From: Acidobacteriaceae bacterium
GTDB taxonomy: Bacteria; Acidobacteriota; Terriglobia; Terriglobales; Acidobacteriaceae
Direction of reading: 5' to 3'
NCBI GenBank assembly: GCA_003134435.1
Contig: PLBE01000056.1
Location: 6,008 to 49,933, forward strand
Length of the DNA stretch: 43,926 nucleotides
Both the position numbers and the translations under genes were made by a program. Below, in pieces: positions 33,961-42,372 of this stretch; the stretch's first letter is position 1; every line of letters begins with the position of its first letter. The notes under the pieces were generated by a model that did no database searches, was not told where the DNA came from, and saw only the letters and a program-made list of their open reading frames with translations.

Positions 33961-34030
33961 GTCGGAACTATGGTAGGAACTATCATCGGAACATGGTCCG
34001 AACTATGGTCCAACTACGGCCCGAACTATG
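33961..34030. repeat. 11-12-bp intergenic minisatellite, six units
   Basis: Six consecutive imperfect units begin at 33961, 33973, 33985, 33996, 34008 and 34019 with consensus GTCCGAACTATG. They lie in the 375-bp gap (33733-34107) between two outer-membrane protein genes. The rest of that gap has no gene. No dyad symmetry within units suggests a simple transcription-factor site. Confidence 0.8.
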
Positions 34031-34107
34031 AAAAGACAGATTGTGAATCTACGAAATTCCGGAATATTACGGCGTAGAAAACGGGGCCAGACCGCGGGCC
34101 GATCCAA

Positions 34108-35841
34108 TCAGAAGTTGAAGGCTACGCCGCCACGGACGGCTCGCGCCGATTGCACGAGATAGAGAGTGCGGCCGTCCCGTCCCATCACGGGCACGTAGCC
34201 CTGAGCCAGAAGATTTCGGAGATCCATGAGGATTTCCATGTGTCCGGCAAAAAAACTAGCTGGGATGGGTTGGCGAATAAAGAGATTGAAGTAAGGATCG
34301 GACTGTCCGGCTGAAGTGTTAAAGACATCGACGGGAGTCAAGGCATGGCCGCCGGTGTAGCGATAGGAAGCGATCCATCGCGTCTTGGTCCTGGGGAGGG
34401 TTCCGCTGAATTTGGCGGCAACGGCATGGCGCTGTTCGGCGCGAATCCAATCGCGCGCGTCCTGCAGTTGAACGTCGGGGTGGGACAGGTCAAGCACTCC
34501 GCCGTAAGCATAGTCCAGGGTCGCGGTAAGGTCGGACAACAACTTGCGCTGCAGCACGACGCGCATTCCGGTGGTGGTGAAATCATTTCCCTGATAGCTG
34601 AAAGTGCCCGAATAAATATCGGGCAGCACTTCACCGGATTCCGCGGTGATTTCGCCGACTCCGGTAAGCACTGGGTCGGCGATGCTGTCGGCGTAGTAGG
34701 CGACCTGCATGGAGTTCTTGCCGATGCGCTGGGAGATCGAAACTTCCTGATGATGAGCGCGTTCCACGGCCGGGGTGAATCCGGTGATGCTCATACGGGG
34801 CGCGGTTTCGCTCAGATCGGAGGAAGCGGACTCCAGACGATCGTCGGCCACACCCTCCACTCCCATATTCGGCACCGAACTGGCGTATTGATACTCCAGA
34901 ACCGTGTTAGGAGTCAGATGGAGATCGGCGGAGGCGAAGGGCTTGAAGGCGTTGACCCGACCCATGAACTGGATCGATTGATATTCACTGCCGAGTTTCA
35001 TCTCCAGACGATCGCCGAGGACGACGCGATCCGAACTGGTGACCGACAGCGCCTGCAGGGTGGCCCCGGGCAAATTGTTCAGGTCGGGCGAGTTGAGATG
35101 AAGGGCGGTAATCGCGACCGACGGTTCGAACATGCCGTTAAAACGGCTGGTGTAGGTAGTTCGCAGGACACCGGATGGCACGCCCTGCCCATCCGAGTCA
35201 TAGCCAACATTACCGTTGAGCCGAAGGGTGCCGCTCGATAACAGGGAACGCTCGACGGCAAAACCGGCATTCATGTCGGAGGAACTGCCAAAACCCTGCC
35301 CGGGCGAACCGCCCAGGAAAGTCACGGTACCTTTCAAGTCGTGGTCGCCGCCAGAATCGCCGCTCTGGGCAACCACGGTGGTGCCATCTTCAAGCACGCG
35401 CAGGATGGGACGGTTGGCAACCGAACGCAACGTCCACTTCCAGTCATCATCATCCGATGGACCACGGGATGGAACCATTTCGATGGCTTCGAACAGCGTG
35501 GAGAGGGTAACGTTCACCATCAACTTCGCGCCGGCGCGCACGCCAATCTTTTCCCGCAAAGAAGGGAGGAACGATGGGGCGCTCACTTTGACGCTATAGG
35601 TTCCGGGCAGCAGACTGGTGACTGAGTAGAAGCCGCGATCGTCGGTAAAGACCTTGAGCGCCTCGGCAGCCGAGCCCATGATTTCTACAACCGCGCCCAT
35701 TTGAGGGGCGCCGTTGTTATCGCGAACGTATCCCGAAATTGCACCGGAGATCGCTCCGGACGAAGTTCCGCACCACGCTGAAACCGGAGCGCTTACGATC
35801 ACACTTGCAACGACTACCAGATACCCGAGTTTTCGAAACAT
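34108..35841 (-). CDS. Outer-membrane beta-barrel protein with carboxypeptidase-regulatory domain
   Basis: This encodes 577 residues from the ATG at 35841, preferred over 35889 because a signal peptide follows directly (MFRKLGYLVVVASVIVSAPV) and the longer form would overlap the upstream gene. Residues of about 30-110 form a carboxypeptidase-regulatory-like beta-sandwich (ISGYVRDNNGAPQMGAVVEI, DDRGFYSVTSLLPGTYSVKV). The remainder is a series of amphipathic strands ending GGVAFNF, typical of an outer-membrane barrel. It is only about half the size of Oar-type receptors, and no plug domain is obvious, so it may be a pore or an adhesin rather than an active importer. It follows the GWxTD gene after 34 bp and is probably co-transcribed with it. 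Confidence 0.8.
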   Translation of the reverse strand: MFRKLGYLVVVASVIVSAPVSAWCGTSSGAISGAISGYVRDNNGAPQMGAVVEIMGSAAEALKVFTDDRGFYSVTSLLPGTYSVKVSAPSFLPSLREKIGVRAGAKLMVNVTLSTLFEAIEMVPSRGPSDDDDWKWTLRSVANRPILRVLEDGTTVVAQSGDSGGDHDLKGTVTFLGGSPGQGFGSSSDMNAGFAVERSLLSSGTLRLNGNVGYDSDGQGVPSGVLRTTYTSRFNGMFEPSVAITALHLNSPDLNNLPGATLQALSVTSSDRVVLGDRLEMKLGSEYQSIQFMGRVNAFKPFASADLHLTPNTVLEYQYASSVPNMGVEGVADDRLESASSDLSETAPRMSITGFTPAVERAHHQEVSISQRIGKNSMQVAYYADSIADPVLTGVGEITAESGEVLPDIYSGTFSYQGNDFTTTGMRVVLQRKLLSDLTATLDYAYGGVLDLSHPDVQLQDARDWIRAEQRHAVAAKFSGTLPRTKTRWIASYRYTGGHALTPVDVFNTSAGQSDPYFNLFIRQPIPASFFAGHMEILMDLRNLLAQGYVPVMGRDGRTLYLVQSARAVRGGVAFNF

Positions 35842-35875
35842 CTCGTCAACCACCTCTGGGGGACCAGGCAGCGGC

Positions 35876-37654
35876 TTACTCCACGGCAAAGGTTGCCGTT
35901 GGATCCACCGTCTGCTTGGAAAGGTTGTCGTTCACCTTAATCTCGATCTTGTAGAGGCCCGGCTGCAAATTCGCGGCGGAAAGCGTCTTTTGCAGCGTGA
36001 CCTGATCGCCTACGTTACCCATCGTGTCGGTGGACTCGACGGTATGGATGACCGCCTTGTTGTTTGCGTCGGTCACATTGTATTCGATGGTAGCCGACGG
36101 CTTATGCGTTTTTTCGTCGACGCTGAGATTGTATACCTGCATCCAGAAATTCATCTTCTGCCCACGTTTGAACGCGATGGGCTTGCCGTCGGAAGGCGCG
36201 ACCCGCGGCCGTACTTTGGTAGTTCCGATCACGAAATTGCCGGTGCCGACGTTTTTGGTGGCCACCGGTTCCATCTGGTCGGCGATGATGAGGGTGGAAC
36301 TGCTCAACTTGTCCTCGCTAAAGTCGGGGATCACGATGGCATGGCTCCAACTTCCAGTGCGATCTCCGTTGACGTCTTTGACCACGACATCGAGACGGTA
36401 GCGGTTCTGGCTGATGCGCAGCGGCAGAGCTTTCCAGTAGACCGATGAATTCTCGGTTGTCTTGGGCAGCAACTCGACGGGAACATCGACCTGCACCGTG
36501 TCTTCAAAGGTCTGCACAATCTTGCCGGTCAGCGTCGTCACGCGTCCGAAGATATTCACGGTGCCGCGCTCGATGCCCTCTTTATTCTGGAACGTAACGT
36601 CGCGGTTCTTGATTTGGATGGTAATGGGAACCAGCACCGTGTCGCTGGTTACTTTCACGAAGTCGGCGCGCACGTCGAAGGGCATCAGATTGACGCTGAG
36701 TTTGTGGCTGACGACTTCTTCCAGATCTTTAAACTTGATGGCGGGAGCAGCCTGCAACTTGGCAAACTGCTCGAGGCGATCGAATTCCTTGGTCTGCAAA
36801 TCCTGATTGAAAGGACCGCTGCCGAGTTGCTCCAGACCGTTGCTGCCGCTGAAGCGCGATGCCTTGTTCGACATGCCCATTTGCTCGTAGAGCGTGAGAC
36901 CGGCATTGGGCGTGTTCTTCAGAGCGTCTTTTTCGGAGCGGTCGATGGTCATGTGGTAGTCGCCGCACATGCAGGTGTCGACGAACTCGACGATGACTTC
37001 CTGGCCGATGCCCTCGAGGTAACGGTAGCGCCAGGTTTCAAAGGGGTACGTGGAGGTTTCGCCGCCGCCTTCTTCCATGGGGCGCTCGTAGGTTCCGCCG
37101 GAAGGATGGGAGTCGATTTCGTCGGCCGGTCCAAAAACGATGTAGGTGCGCCCGCGATCGGTCTTCCAGCCGGGGATGCCGGCGGCGAAATGTTCATTCG
37201 CGTATGCGATGCGGCGGTAGTGCTCTTCCTTAAACTCGTTCTCTTCCGTATCGGGAGTGGGATCGCGGCGCTGCCAGAAGGCTTCGATGAACTGGTCGCG
37301 CTCCTCGTCATTCGAGAGTTGCATGAAGGCGGCTCGTTCTTCGTCGGTGATGATCCAGCGCACATCCTCATCCAGCCACTTGCGGTAAGTCTTGCCCAAC
37401 TCCCTCTTGAGCTCCTTGGCGTTGGCCTTTTTCTGCTTTTCCGAGATGGGCCGCTTGAGAGGGTCGACTGGGGTGGCTTGGGCGCCCGCTGCCTGGCCGG
37501 TGGAGACATTCGTGACTTTGACGTTGTCTTTGCTCTGGTTCTGGTCCTGCGACTGGGAAACGTCCTGTGCCTGGGAAGCGGCGGAAAAAGCGAGAGCCAT
37601 CAAAGCCGCCAGCAAACCGATCGAGCAACGATTTCGAACACCTGCGGAGAACAT
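35876..37654 (-). CDS. GWxTD-domain secreted protein
   Basis: This 592-residue protein has a signal peptide (about residues 10-29, ending SAASQAQ) and a Gln/Ser/Asn-rich linker. The GWxTD domain includes RKWLDEDVRWIITDEERAAF, QFIEAFWQRRDPTPDTEENE and the name-giving GIPGWKTDRGRTYIVFGPAD (Gly162, Trp163, Thr165, Asp166). The C-terminal half is beta-rich, with NIFGRVTTLTGKIVQTFEDT and KMNFWMQVYNLSVDEKTHKP, suggesting Ig-like folds. GWxTD proteins are widespread in Acidobacteriota and Bacteroidetes-related phyla, but their function is not established. The downstream barrel protein gene (34 bp away) suggests an envelope complex. Confidence 0.88.
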   Translation of the reverse strand: MFSAGVRNRCSIGLLAALMALAFSAASQAQDVSQSQDQNQSKDNVKVTNVSTGQAAGAQATPVDPLKRPISEKQKKANAKELKRELGKTYRKWLDEDVRWIITDEERAAFMQLSNDEERDQFIEAFWQRRDPTPDTEENEFKEEHYRRIAYANEHFAAGIPGWKTDRGRTYIVFGPADEIDSHPSGGTYERPMEEGGGETSTYPFETWRYRYLEGIGQEVIVEFVDTCMCGDYHMTIDRSEKDALKNTPNAGLTLYEQMGMSNKASRFSGSNGLEQLGSGPFNQDLQTKEFDRLEQFAKLQAAPAIKFKDLEEVVSHKLSVNLMPFDVRADFVKVTSDTVLVPITIQIKNRDVTFQNKEGIERGTVNIFGRVTTLTGKIVQTFEDTVQVDVPVELLPKTTENSSVYWKALPLRISQNRYRLDVVVKDVNGDRTGSWSHAIVIPDFSEDKLSSSTLIIADQMEPVATKNVGTGNFVIGTTKVRPRVAPSDGKPIAFKRGQKMNFWMQVYNLSVDEKTHKPSATIEYNVTDANNKAVIHTVESTDTMGNVGDQVTLQKTLSAANLQPGLYKIEIKVNDNLSKQTVDPTATFAVE

Positions 37655-38075
37655 AGGACGGCCTACCTCACGAAAGACGTCAGTAGCCTAATTCTATGTT
37701 CATTGGATACAACAAGGCAAGAAGAAGTGGCCTGTGAGGATTAAAGATTTCCTGCCTGGAGGCGGACCTCTAAATCCCTTAAGAATCCGTGTTTTGCGAT
37801 CGGTCGCGGAGGGAGCAAAATTCGCAGGGAGGCCAATCGAAGCCGGACGCCGGGCGCGATATAATGACCTTGCGCTACGGGCTCCTTCGCCAGATTGACT
37901 AACGCACGCTGGGAGAGCAACTTCCTCGAGTGAGCTCGGGAACTTCCGGCATGGTTTGAACGTAACTCTACCAGCAAGAGTGGCGCGTTTTGGCCGTTCT
38001 ACTAGCCGTATAACTGCCGGAACGGGGGGCAATCTGTACACTTGCGGTCGGAACGATGAGAGAAACTCCTGAGCT
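37655..38075. other. Divergent intergenic region, 421 bp
   Basis: It separates the GWxTD gene (left) from the MacA-like gene (right) and must hold both promoters. A TATAAC about 60-65 bp before 38076 and a TAGAAT about 40 bp before 37654 are possible -10 boxes without convincing -35 partners. No gene is seen here. Confidence 0.4.
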
Positions 38076-39467
38076 ATGAAGACCTGGAAAAAAGTGCTGA
38101 TTGGCGTGGGCGCGGCTCTGCTGGTGACAATTATTGTCGCGGTCACGGTTTACCAGAACCAGAAGAATCTGGTGACAGTGCAGACCGGCAAAGTGCAAAA
38201 GCAGAATCTGGCCTCGGTGGTGAGCGCGTCGGGTGAAATCAAGCCAAAGACTTACGCCAACATCGGAGCCAATGCGATGGGCAGAATCACCAGGCTGCAC
38301 GTGAAGGAAGGCGACCGGGTGCAGAAGGGGCAATTGCTGGCGCAACTGGAGAACGTGCAGTCGCTGGCCGACGTGAATGCGACGCGAGCATCGGTACAGG
38401 CGGCCCAAACCGATGCGGTCGCCGCGGATGCCGCTCTGAACACAGCGCTGGCAGATCTGAACCGCGCCAAATCCGACGCGGCGCATGCCAAGCTCGACTG
38501 GGAACGGGCGCAAGGGCTCTATAGCGCGGCGCTCATTGCGAAGCAGGATTACGACGTGAAAAAAGCGGCGTGGGAATCCGCCGATGCCGGGCTCGCGGAG
38601 GCCGATGCGAAGGTGGCGCAAGCCAAGGCCCAAAAAGATTCGATGGACAAGCACATCACGCAAAATCAGGCGAACCTGACGCGGGTTGCCGACGTGCTGC
38701 AGAAGACTACGTATGAGGCGCCTTTCGACGGCGTGATTACCAATCTTCCGGTGCGCGAAGGCGAGACGGTGGTGATGGGAATTCAGAATTCACCGGGCAG
38801 CACGCTGATGACGATTGCGGACATGTCGGTGATTACGGCAGAAGTAAAAGTGGACGAGACCGACATTGTCAATGTGCATCTGCAGCAACCGGCGGAAGTG
38901 ACCATCGATGCGATTCCGCACAAGGTATTCCATGGGATCGTCAGCGAAATTGGAGACAATGCGATCGTGCGTTCGACCGGTGTCGCCACCTCTCAGTCCA
39001 CCTCAACCAGCGAAGAGGCGAAGGATTTCAAGGTGGTGGTCACGCTTACCGATCCACCGCTGGACCTGCGCCCCGGTCTGTCGGCGACCGCCAAGATTAC
39101 GACCGCGACCCGGAGCAGCGTTCTGAGCATTCCGATTCAGGCGCTGACGGTCCGGACCCAGGCGGATCTCGTGCCCAAAGACAAAGACGCTGCCAAAGGC
39201 GCAGTCCAGGCCGCCAGCAGCGCCCCCGCGGAGGCATCGAAACAGAAGGAAGAGTTGCAGGGCGTATTCGTGATCCGTAAGAAGAAAGCCGAGTTCGTTC
39301 CAGTGGATACCGGGATCAGCGGGACCACGGATATCGAAGTCGTCAAGGGCCTGCAAGAGGGTGACGAAGTAATCACCGGCAGTTATAAGGTTTTGCGTAC
39401 CTTGAAGCCTGGAACCAGCGTCAAAGTAGATAACTCGGCCCCGAAGAAGGAAGACGAAAGCAGCTAG
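38076..39467 (+). CDS. MacA-like periplasmic adaptor (membrane fusion protein)
   Basis: This encodes 463 residues. One N-terminal membrane helix (about residues 7-26) anchors it to the inner membrane. A lipoyl/barrel-sandwich domain comes next (VVSASGEIKPKTYANIGANA, LHVKEGDRVQKGQLLAQLEN), then a long coiled-coil hairpin (about residues 100-200, alanine-rich) and the second half of the lipoyl domain (TYEAPFDGVITNLPVREGET). A beta-barrel (VDETDIVNVHLQQPAEVTID) and a membrane-proximal domain complete it, with a Lys/Ala/Glu-rich insert near residue 380. Such adaptors link an inner-membrane transporter to an outer-membrane channel. The ABC ATPase gene follows, so a MacAB-type system is likely, although no permease or outer-membrane factor is next to it. 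Confidence 0.9.
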   Translation: MKTWKKVLIGVGAALLVTIIVAVTVYQNQKNLVTVQTGKVQKQNLASVVSASGEIKPKTYANIGANAMGRITRLHVKEGDRVQKGQLLAQLENVQSLADVNATRASVQAAQTDAVAADAALNTALADLNRAKSDAAHAKLDWERAQGLYSAALIAKQDYDVKKAAWESADAGLAEADAKVAQAKAQKDSMDKHITQNQANLTRVADVLQKTTYEAPFDGVITNLPVREGETVVMGIQNSPGSTLMTIADMSVITAEVKVDETDIVNVHLQQPAEVTIDAIPHKVFHGIVSEIGDNAIVRSTGVATSQSTSTSEEAKDFKVVVTLTDPPLDLRPGLSATAKITTATRSSVLSIPIQALTVRTQADLVPKDKDAAKGAVQAASSAPAEASKQKEELQGVFVIRKKKAEFVPVDTGISGTTDIEVVKGLQEGDEVITGSYKVLRTLKPGTSVKVDNSAPKKEDESS

Positions 39468-39524
39468 AGCCGGAGCGGGTGAAGCGCAGCATCGGCTTGG
39501 CGCTCGGCGCTACACTTGAGTCAG

Positions 39525-39549
39525 GTTCTAACTTCTGGCCGGTTAGAAC
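39525..39549. other. Inverted repeat between adaptor and ATPase genes
   Basis: GTTCTAAC (39525-39532) and GTTAGAAC (39542-39549) form a perfect 8-bp stem with a 9-nt loop in the 156-bp gap between the two transporter genes. It could be an operator, an RNA-processing hairpin or an attenuator. No U tract follows. Confidence 0.55.
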
Positions 39550-39623
39550 GTCAAAGTAAAGTCAAAGTTAGAGATCAAACGGACAGAGGAGCGTGCGTGC
39601 CCGATCCGGAGAAGGAGAGCAAG

Positions 39624-40364
39624 ATGGCGACTGCCGAGGTACTACCAATTGATCGGCCCGCGGGTTGGGCTGGACCCGACTCCTACATGATCTCGACCGA
39701 GGATCTGTGGAAGACCTATGACATGGGTTCGGAACACGTGCACGCGCTACGCGGCATCAATTTGCGGATCCAGCGCAACGAGTACGTGGCCATCATGGGG
39801 CCGTCCGGTTCGGGCAAGTCTACGCTGATGAACCTGATCGGCTGTCTCGACTCGCCATCCAAAGGGCAGTACTGGCTGAATGGACAACTGGTCAGTGAAC
39901 TCGACGACGACGAACTGGCGCGCATCCGGAACAAGGAAATTGGCTTCGTGTTCCAGACCTTCAATTTGCTGGCTCGGGCCACTTCGCTGCACAACGTGGA
40001 GCTGCCTCTGATTTACGCGGGAGTTCCGGCAGAAGAGCGGGCGGAGCGCGCCAAGGCGGCGCTGACATCGGTCGGAATGGAGTCGCGCATGAACCACAAG
40101 CCCAACGAACTCTCGGGCGGGCAGCGGCAACGCGTGGCCGTGGCGCGCGCTCTGGTCAATAATCCAGCCATCATCCTCGCCGACGAACCGACGGGAAACC
40201 TCGATTCGCAGACTGGCAACGAAATCATGGCCTTGTTCGACCGGCTGCACTCGGAAGGCAATACGATCGTTCTGGTGACGCACGAGCACGACATCGCCGA
40301 ATACGCCCATCGCATCATCTACATCAAAGACGGCATCGTCGCCAAGGACGAAGTCAAGCGCTAA
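39624..40364 (+). CDS. ABC transporter ATP-binding protein (MacB/LolD type)
   Basis: This encodes 246 residues from the ATG at 39624, chosen because AAGGAG lies 7 nt upstream; the frame extends to 39516. All ATPase motifs are intact: Walker [10 protein letters not shown] (59-67), Q-loop FVFQTFNLL, signature [15 protein letters not shown], Walker [13 protein letters not shown] and the switch His in VLVTHEHD. The sequence type (Tyr-rich A-loop, [27 protein letters not shown]) is that of the MacB/LolD/FtsE group, which works with FtsX/MacB-like permeases. It follows the adaptor gene by 156 bp. The expected permease gene is missing: the next gene is convergent. The permease may be elsewhere in the genome. 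Confidence 0.92.
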   Translation: MATAEVLPIDRPAGWAGPDSYMISTEDLWKTYDMGSEHVHALRGINLRIQRNEYVAIMGPSGSGKSTLMNLIGCLDSPSKGQYWLNGQLVSELDDDELARIRNKEIGFVFQTFNLLARATSLHNVELPLIYAGVPAEERAERAKAALTSVGMESRMNHKPNELSGGQRQRVAVARALVNNPAIILADEPTGNLDSQTGNEIMALFDRLHSEGNTIVLVTHEHDIAEYAHRIIYIKDGIVAKDEVKR

Positions 40365-40385
40365 GTCATTCGGCGAGATCTCGTT

Positions 40386-42308
40386 TTATTTTCCGGAGAG
40401 CAGCGCCTCGGCCGCTTTCCGCGCCTCGTCAAGATTAGGCGACAAGCGAGCCACGCGGTCGAAAAGCACCTGCGCCTCGTCCGAGCGCCCTTGCGCCTTC
40501 AAGGCCTGCGCTAATAGCAGATATCCGACATCGGTGGGCTGCAGGGACATGGCGCTGGAATACTGACGGACAGCTTCGGGCAGATCCCCTTCTTTCTGGG
40601 CGATTAATCCGAGCCCGATCCTTGCCATGGCCATCGCCTGATCGGGCGCCAACTGCAGTGCGGTTTGGTAGCACTGTTTCGCCTGGGCGAAGTCTCCCAT
40701 CTGGCGGTAAGCCGACCCCAAATTGCCAAACGCGGTGGCGCGAAGTCCGGTATCGGCGGCATGCAGGGCGACCATCTGATAGCGCTCGATCGCAGCCGGC
40801 AAATGGCCGCGACTGTGCTCATAGGCGCCAAGATTCAGGTTGGCGGGCAGATCGTCGGAACGGATGGCGAGGGCGGCGCGGAAGTGGGCGGCGGCTTCTT
40901 CCATCTGCCCCTGGCTGGCTAGGAATTGGCCCATGGCGTCGTGGGCAACGTAATTGTTTTCGGTCAGCGCCAGGGTGCGCAGCCAAAATGATGGTGTGTC
41001 ACGCCAATAACTCACCTGGTGGTGAGTGACGGTCGCGAGGACGAGCAGACATGCTACGGCGGGGATGGCAAGTTTGTGAGCGGAAACGCGCAGCGCTTGG
41101 GCTGCGTCGGCCACCAGCCAGGTAAACATCAGAAACAGTCCAATCAATGGGAGGTAGGCGTAGCGATCCGCCATACCCTGCGCGCCTACCTGAACCAGTC
41201 CGATCATGGGAACGAAGCTGCCGAGGAACCAGAACCATCCCACGGCAAGATAACGCTGATCGCGTGCGCGCACGGCGAAGATGGTGATGACAAGCAACGT
41301 AACTGCGCTCGCCATGACTTGCCAGACCGGATAGAGCGCGGTGGGATGGGGATAGAGCGCGACCAGCTTCGTCGGCCAGAGTGCCTTTGAAAGATAAGCC
41401 GGGTACGATACGACGGCCGTCTCGCAGCGCAGGAGCAGGCTGTACTGCGCAGTGGTCTGGAGGGCGCCGCCGGCGCTTTGGGCCTTCATCGTGATCACCG
41501 AGCTCGCAGCGGAGAGCAGCAGGAGCGGAAGTTTTTCGAGCAGCAGCCAGGCAGTCGACTTTTTGCGTGGACATGCGTCTTCGGATGGCGGTGCGGTTTT
41601 ATCCCAAACACTTATTCTGCCGAGCGGCCAGTAATCCCACAGCAAGAGTAGAAACGGAAATGTGATCGCCTGCGGCTTCGCGAGCAGAGAAACCGCGAAG
41701 GCGAAGAACACCGTGGTATAACGCTCGATTCCGGGGCGACGCGCATACCAGGTATAGGCATAGAGGGCGAGCAGAAAGAAGAACATGCTGAGCACGTTCT
41801 TGCGCTCCGCGACCCAGGCCACGGACTCGACATTGATGGGATGCAGCGCAAACAGGGCGGCGACCATGAGGCTGCGCCAGCGGAATCCGGTGGCGCTCTG
41901 CAACAGCAGGAAGAGTAGGACGGCGTTGACGGTGTGGAGCAGAACACTTGTGTTGTGATGTCCAGCGGGATTCAAAGCGAAAAGCTGGCAATCGAGAGCA
42001 TGCGAGAGCCAGGTCAGGGGATGCCAATTGGCATAAAAAAATGTGGTGAAAGCCCATTTCACAGTGTCCGGCGTCAGGCCGGATCTTACGTGAACATTGC
42101 TCGTGACGTACTGATCGTCGTCATAATTGAGGAAGCCATTGTGAGTGACGGAACTGTAGGAGAGCAGTGCGGCAGTGGTCAACAACATACACAGGAGAAG
42201 AGTACGGCGCCGCGACGACTGGAACTGGCCGGGGGAAGGTGAGCCTCCCGGGAGTTGTGTGGGTTTTGCCGCCACGGCGGCCACGGCGGAAGAAGAAGAC
42301 GAACTCAT
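40386..42308 (-). CDS. Membrane glycosyltransferase with C-terminal TPRs (TMTC-like GT-C)
   Basis: This encodes 640 residues. The first membrane helix (about residues 33-52) is followed by HNGFLNYDDDQYVTSN, where the acidic cluster occupies the position of the catalytic Asp in GT-C enzymes. FFYANWHPLTWLSHALDCQL, LFALHPINVESVAWVAERKN and LLLLWDYWPLGR are hallmarks of TMTC-like O-mannosyltransferase homologues. About ten membrane helices are followed by four to five TPR units from about residue 450 (AHDAMGQFLASQGQMEEAAAHF, quoted only as its pattern end QMEEAAAHF, and AFGNLGSAYRQMGDFAQAK). It probably transfers a polyprenyl-phosphate-linked sugar to secreted proteins, with the TPRs binding the target. 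It starts 64 bp after the transpeptidase gene on the same strand. Confidence 0.86.
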   Translation of the reverse strand: MSSSSSSAVAAVAAKPTQLPGGSPSPGQFQSSRRRTLLLCMLLTTAALLSYSSVTHNGFLNYDDDQYVTSNVHVRSGLTPDTVKWAFTTFFYANWHPLTWLSHALDCQLFALNPAGHHNTSVLLHTVNAVLLFLLLQSATGFRWRSLMVAALFALHPINVESVAWVAERKNVLSMFFFLLALYAYTWYARRPGIERYTTVFFAFAVSLLAKPQAITFPFLLLLWDYWPLGRISVWDKTAPPSEDACPRKKSTAWLLLEKLPLLLLSAASSVITMKAQSAGGALQTTAQYSLLLRCETAVVSYPAYLSKALWPTKLVALYPHPTALYPVWQVMASAVTLLVITIFAVRARDQRYLAVGWFWFLGSFVPMIGLVQVGAQGMADRYAYLPLIGLFLMFTWLVADAAQALRVSAHKLAIPAVACLLVLATVTHHQVSYWRDTPSFWLRTLALTENNYVAHDAMGQFLASQGQMEEAAAHFRAALAIRSDDLPANLNLGAYEHSRGHLPAAIERYQMVALHAADTGLRATAFGNLGSAYRQMGDFAQAKQCYQTALQLAPDQAMAMARIGLGLIAQKEGDLPEAVRQYSSAMSLQPTDVGYLLLAQALKAQGRSDEAQVLFDRVARLSPNLDEARKAAEALLSGK

Positions 42309-42372
42309 GAGTCTGACTATTGTGACGCAGCGGGAACCGAAGCGCGAGTTCCCATGGTCACGAGGGCGGCGG

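Noticed and set aside
33961-34030. Short tandem repeats considered as a CRISPR array
   Set aside because: Units are 11-12 bp, contiguous and without spacers, and there are no cas genes.
36614-37744. Plus-strand open frame (about 376 codons) opposite the GWxTD gene
   Set aside because: No domain, no ribosome binding site, and the complementary strand encodes a recognisable GWxTD protein.
37700-38146. Minus-strand frame across the divergent gap upstream of the adaptor gene
   Set aside because: It overlaps the start of the MacA-like gene, is arginine/proline-rich and has no ribosome binding site or family signature.
40365-40395. CGAGATCTCG palindrome with a T-rich run between the ABC ATPase and TPR genes, considered as a terminator
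   Set aside because: The palindrome leaves only a 3-bp stem once a loop is allowed, and most of the T run lies within the convergent gene's end. Too weak to call.
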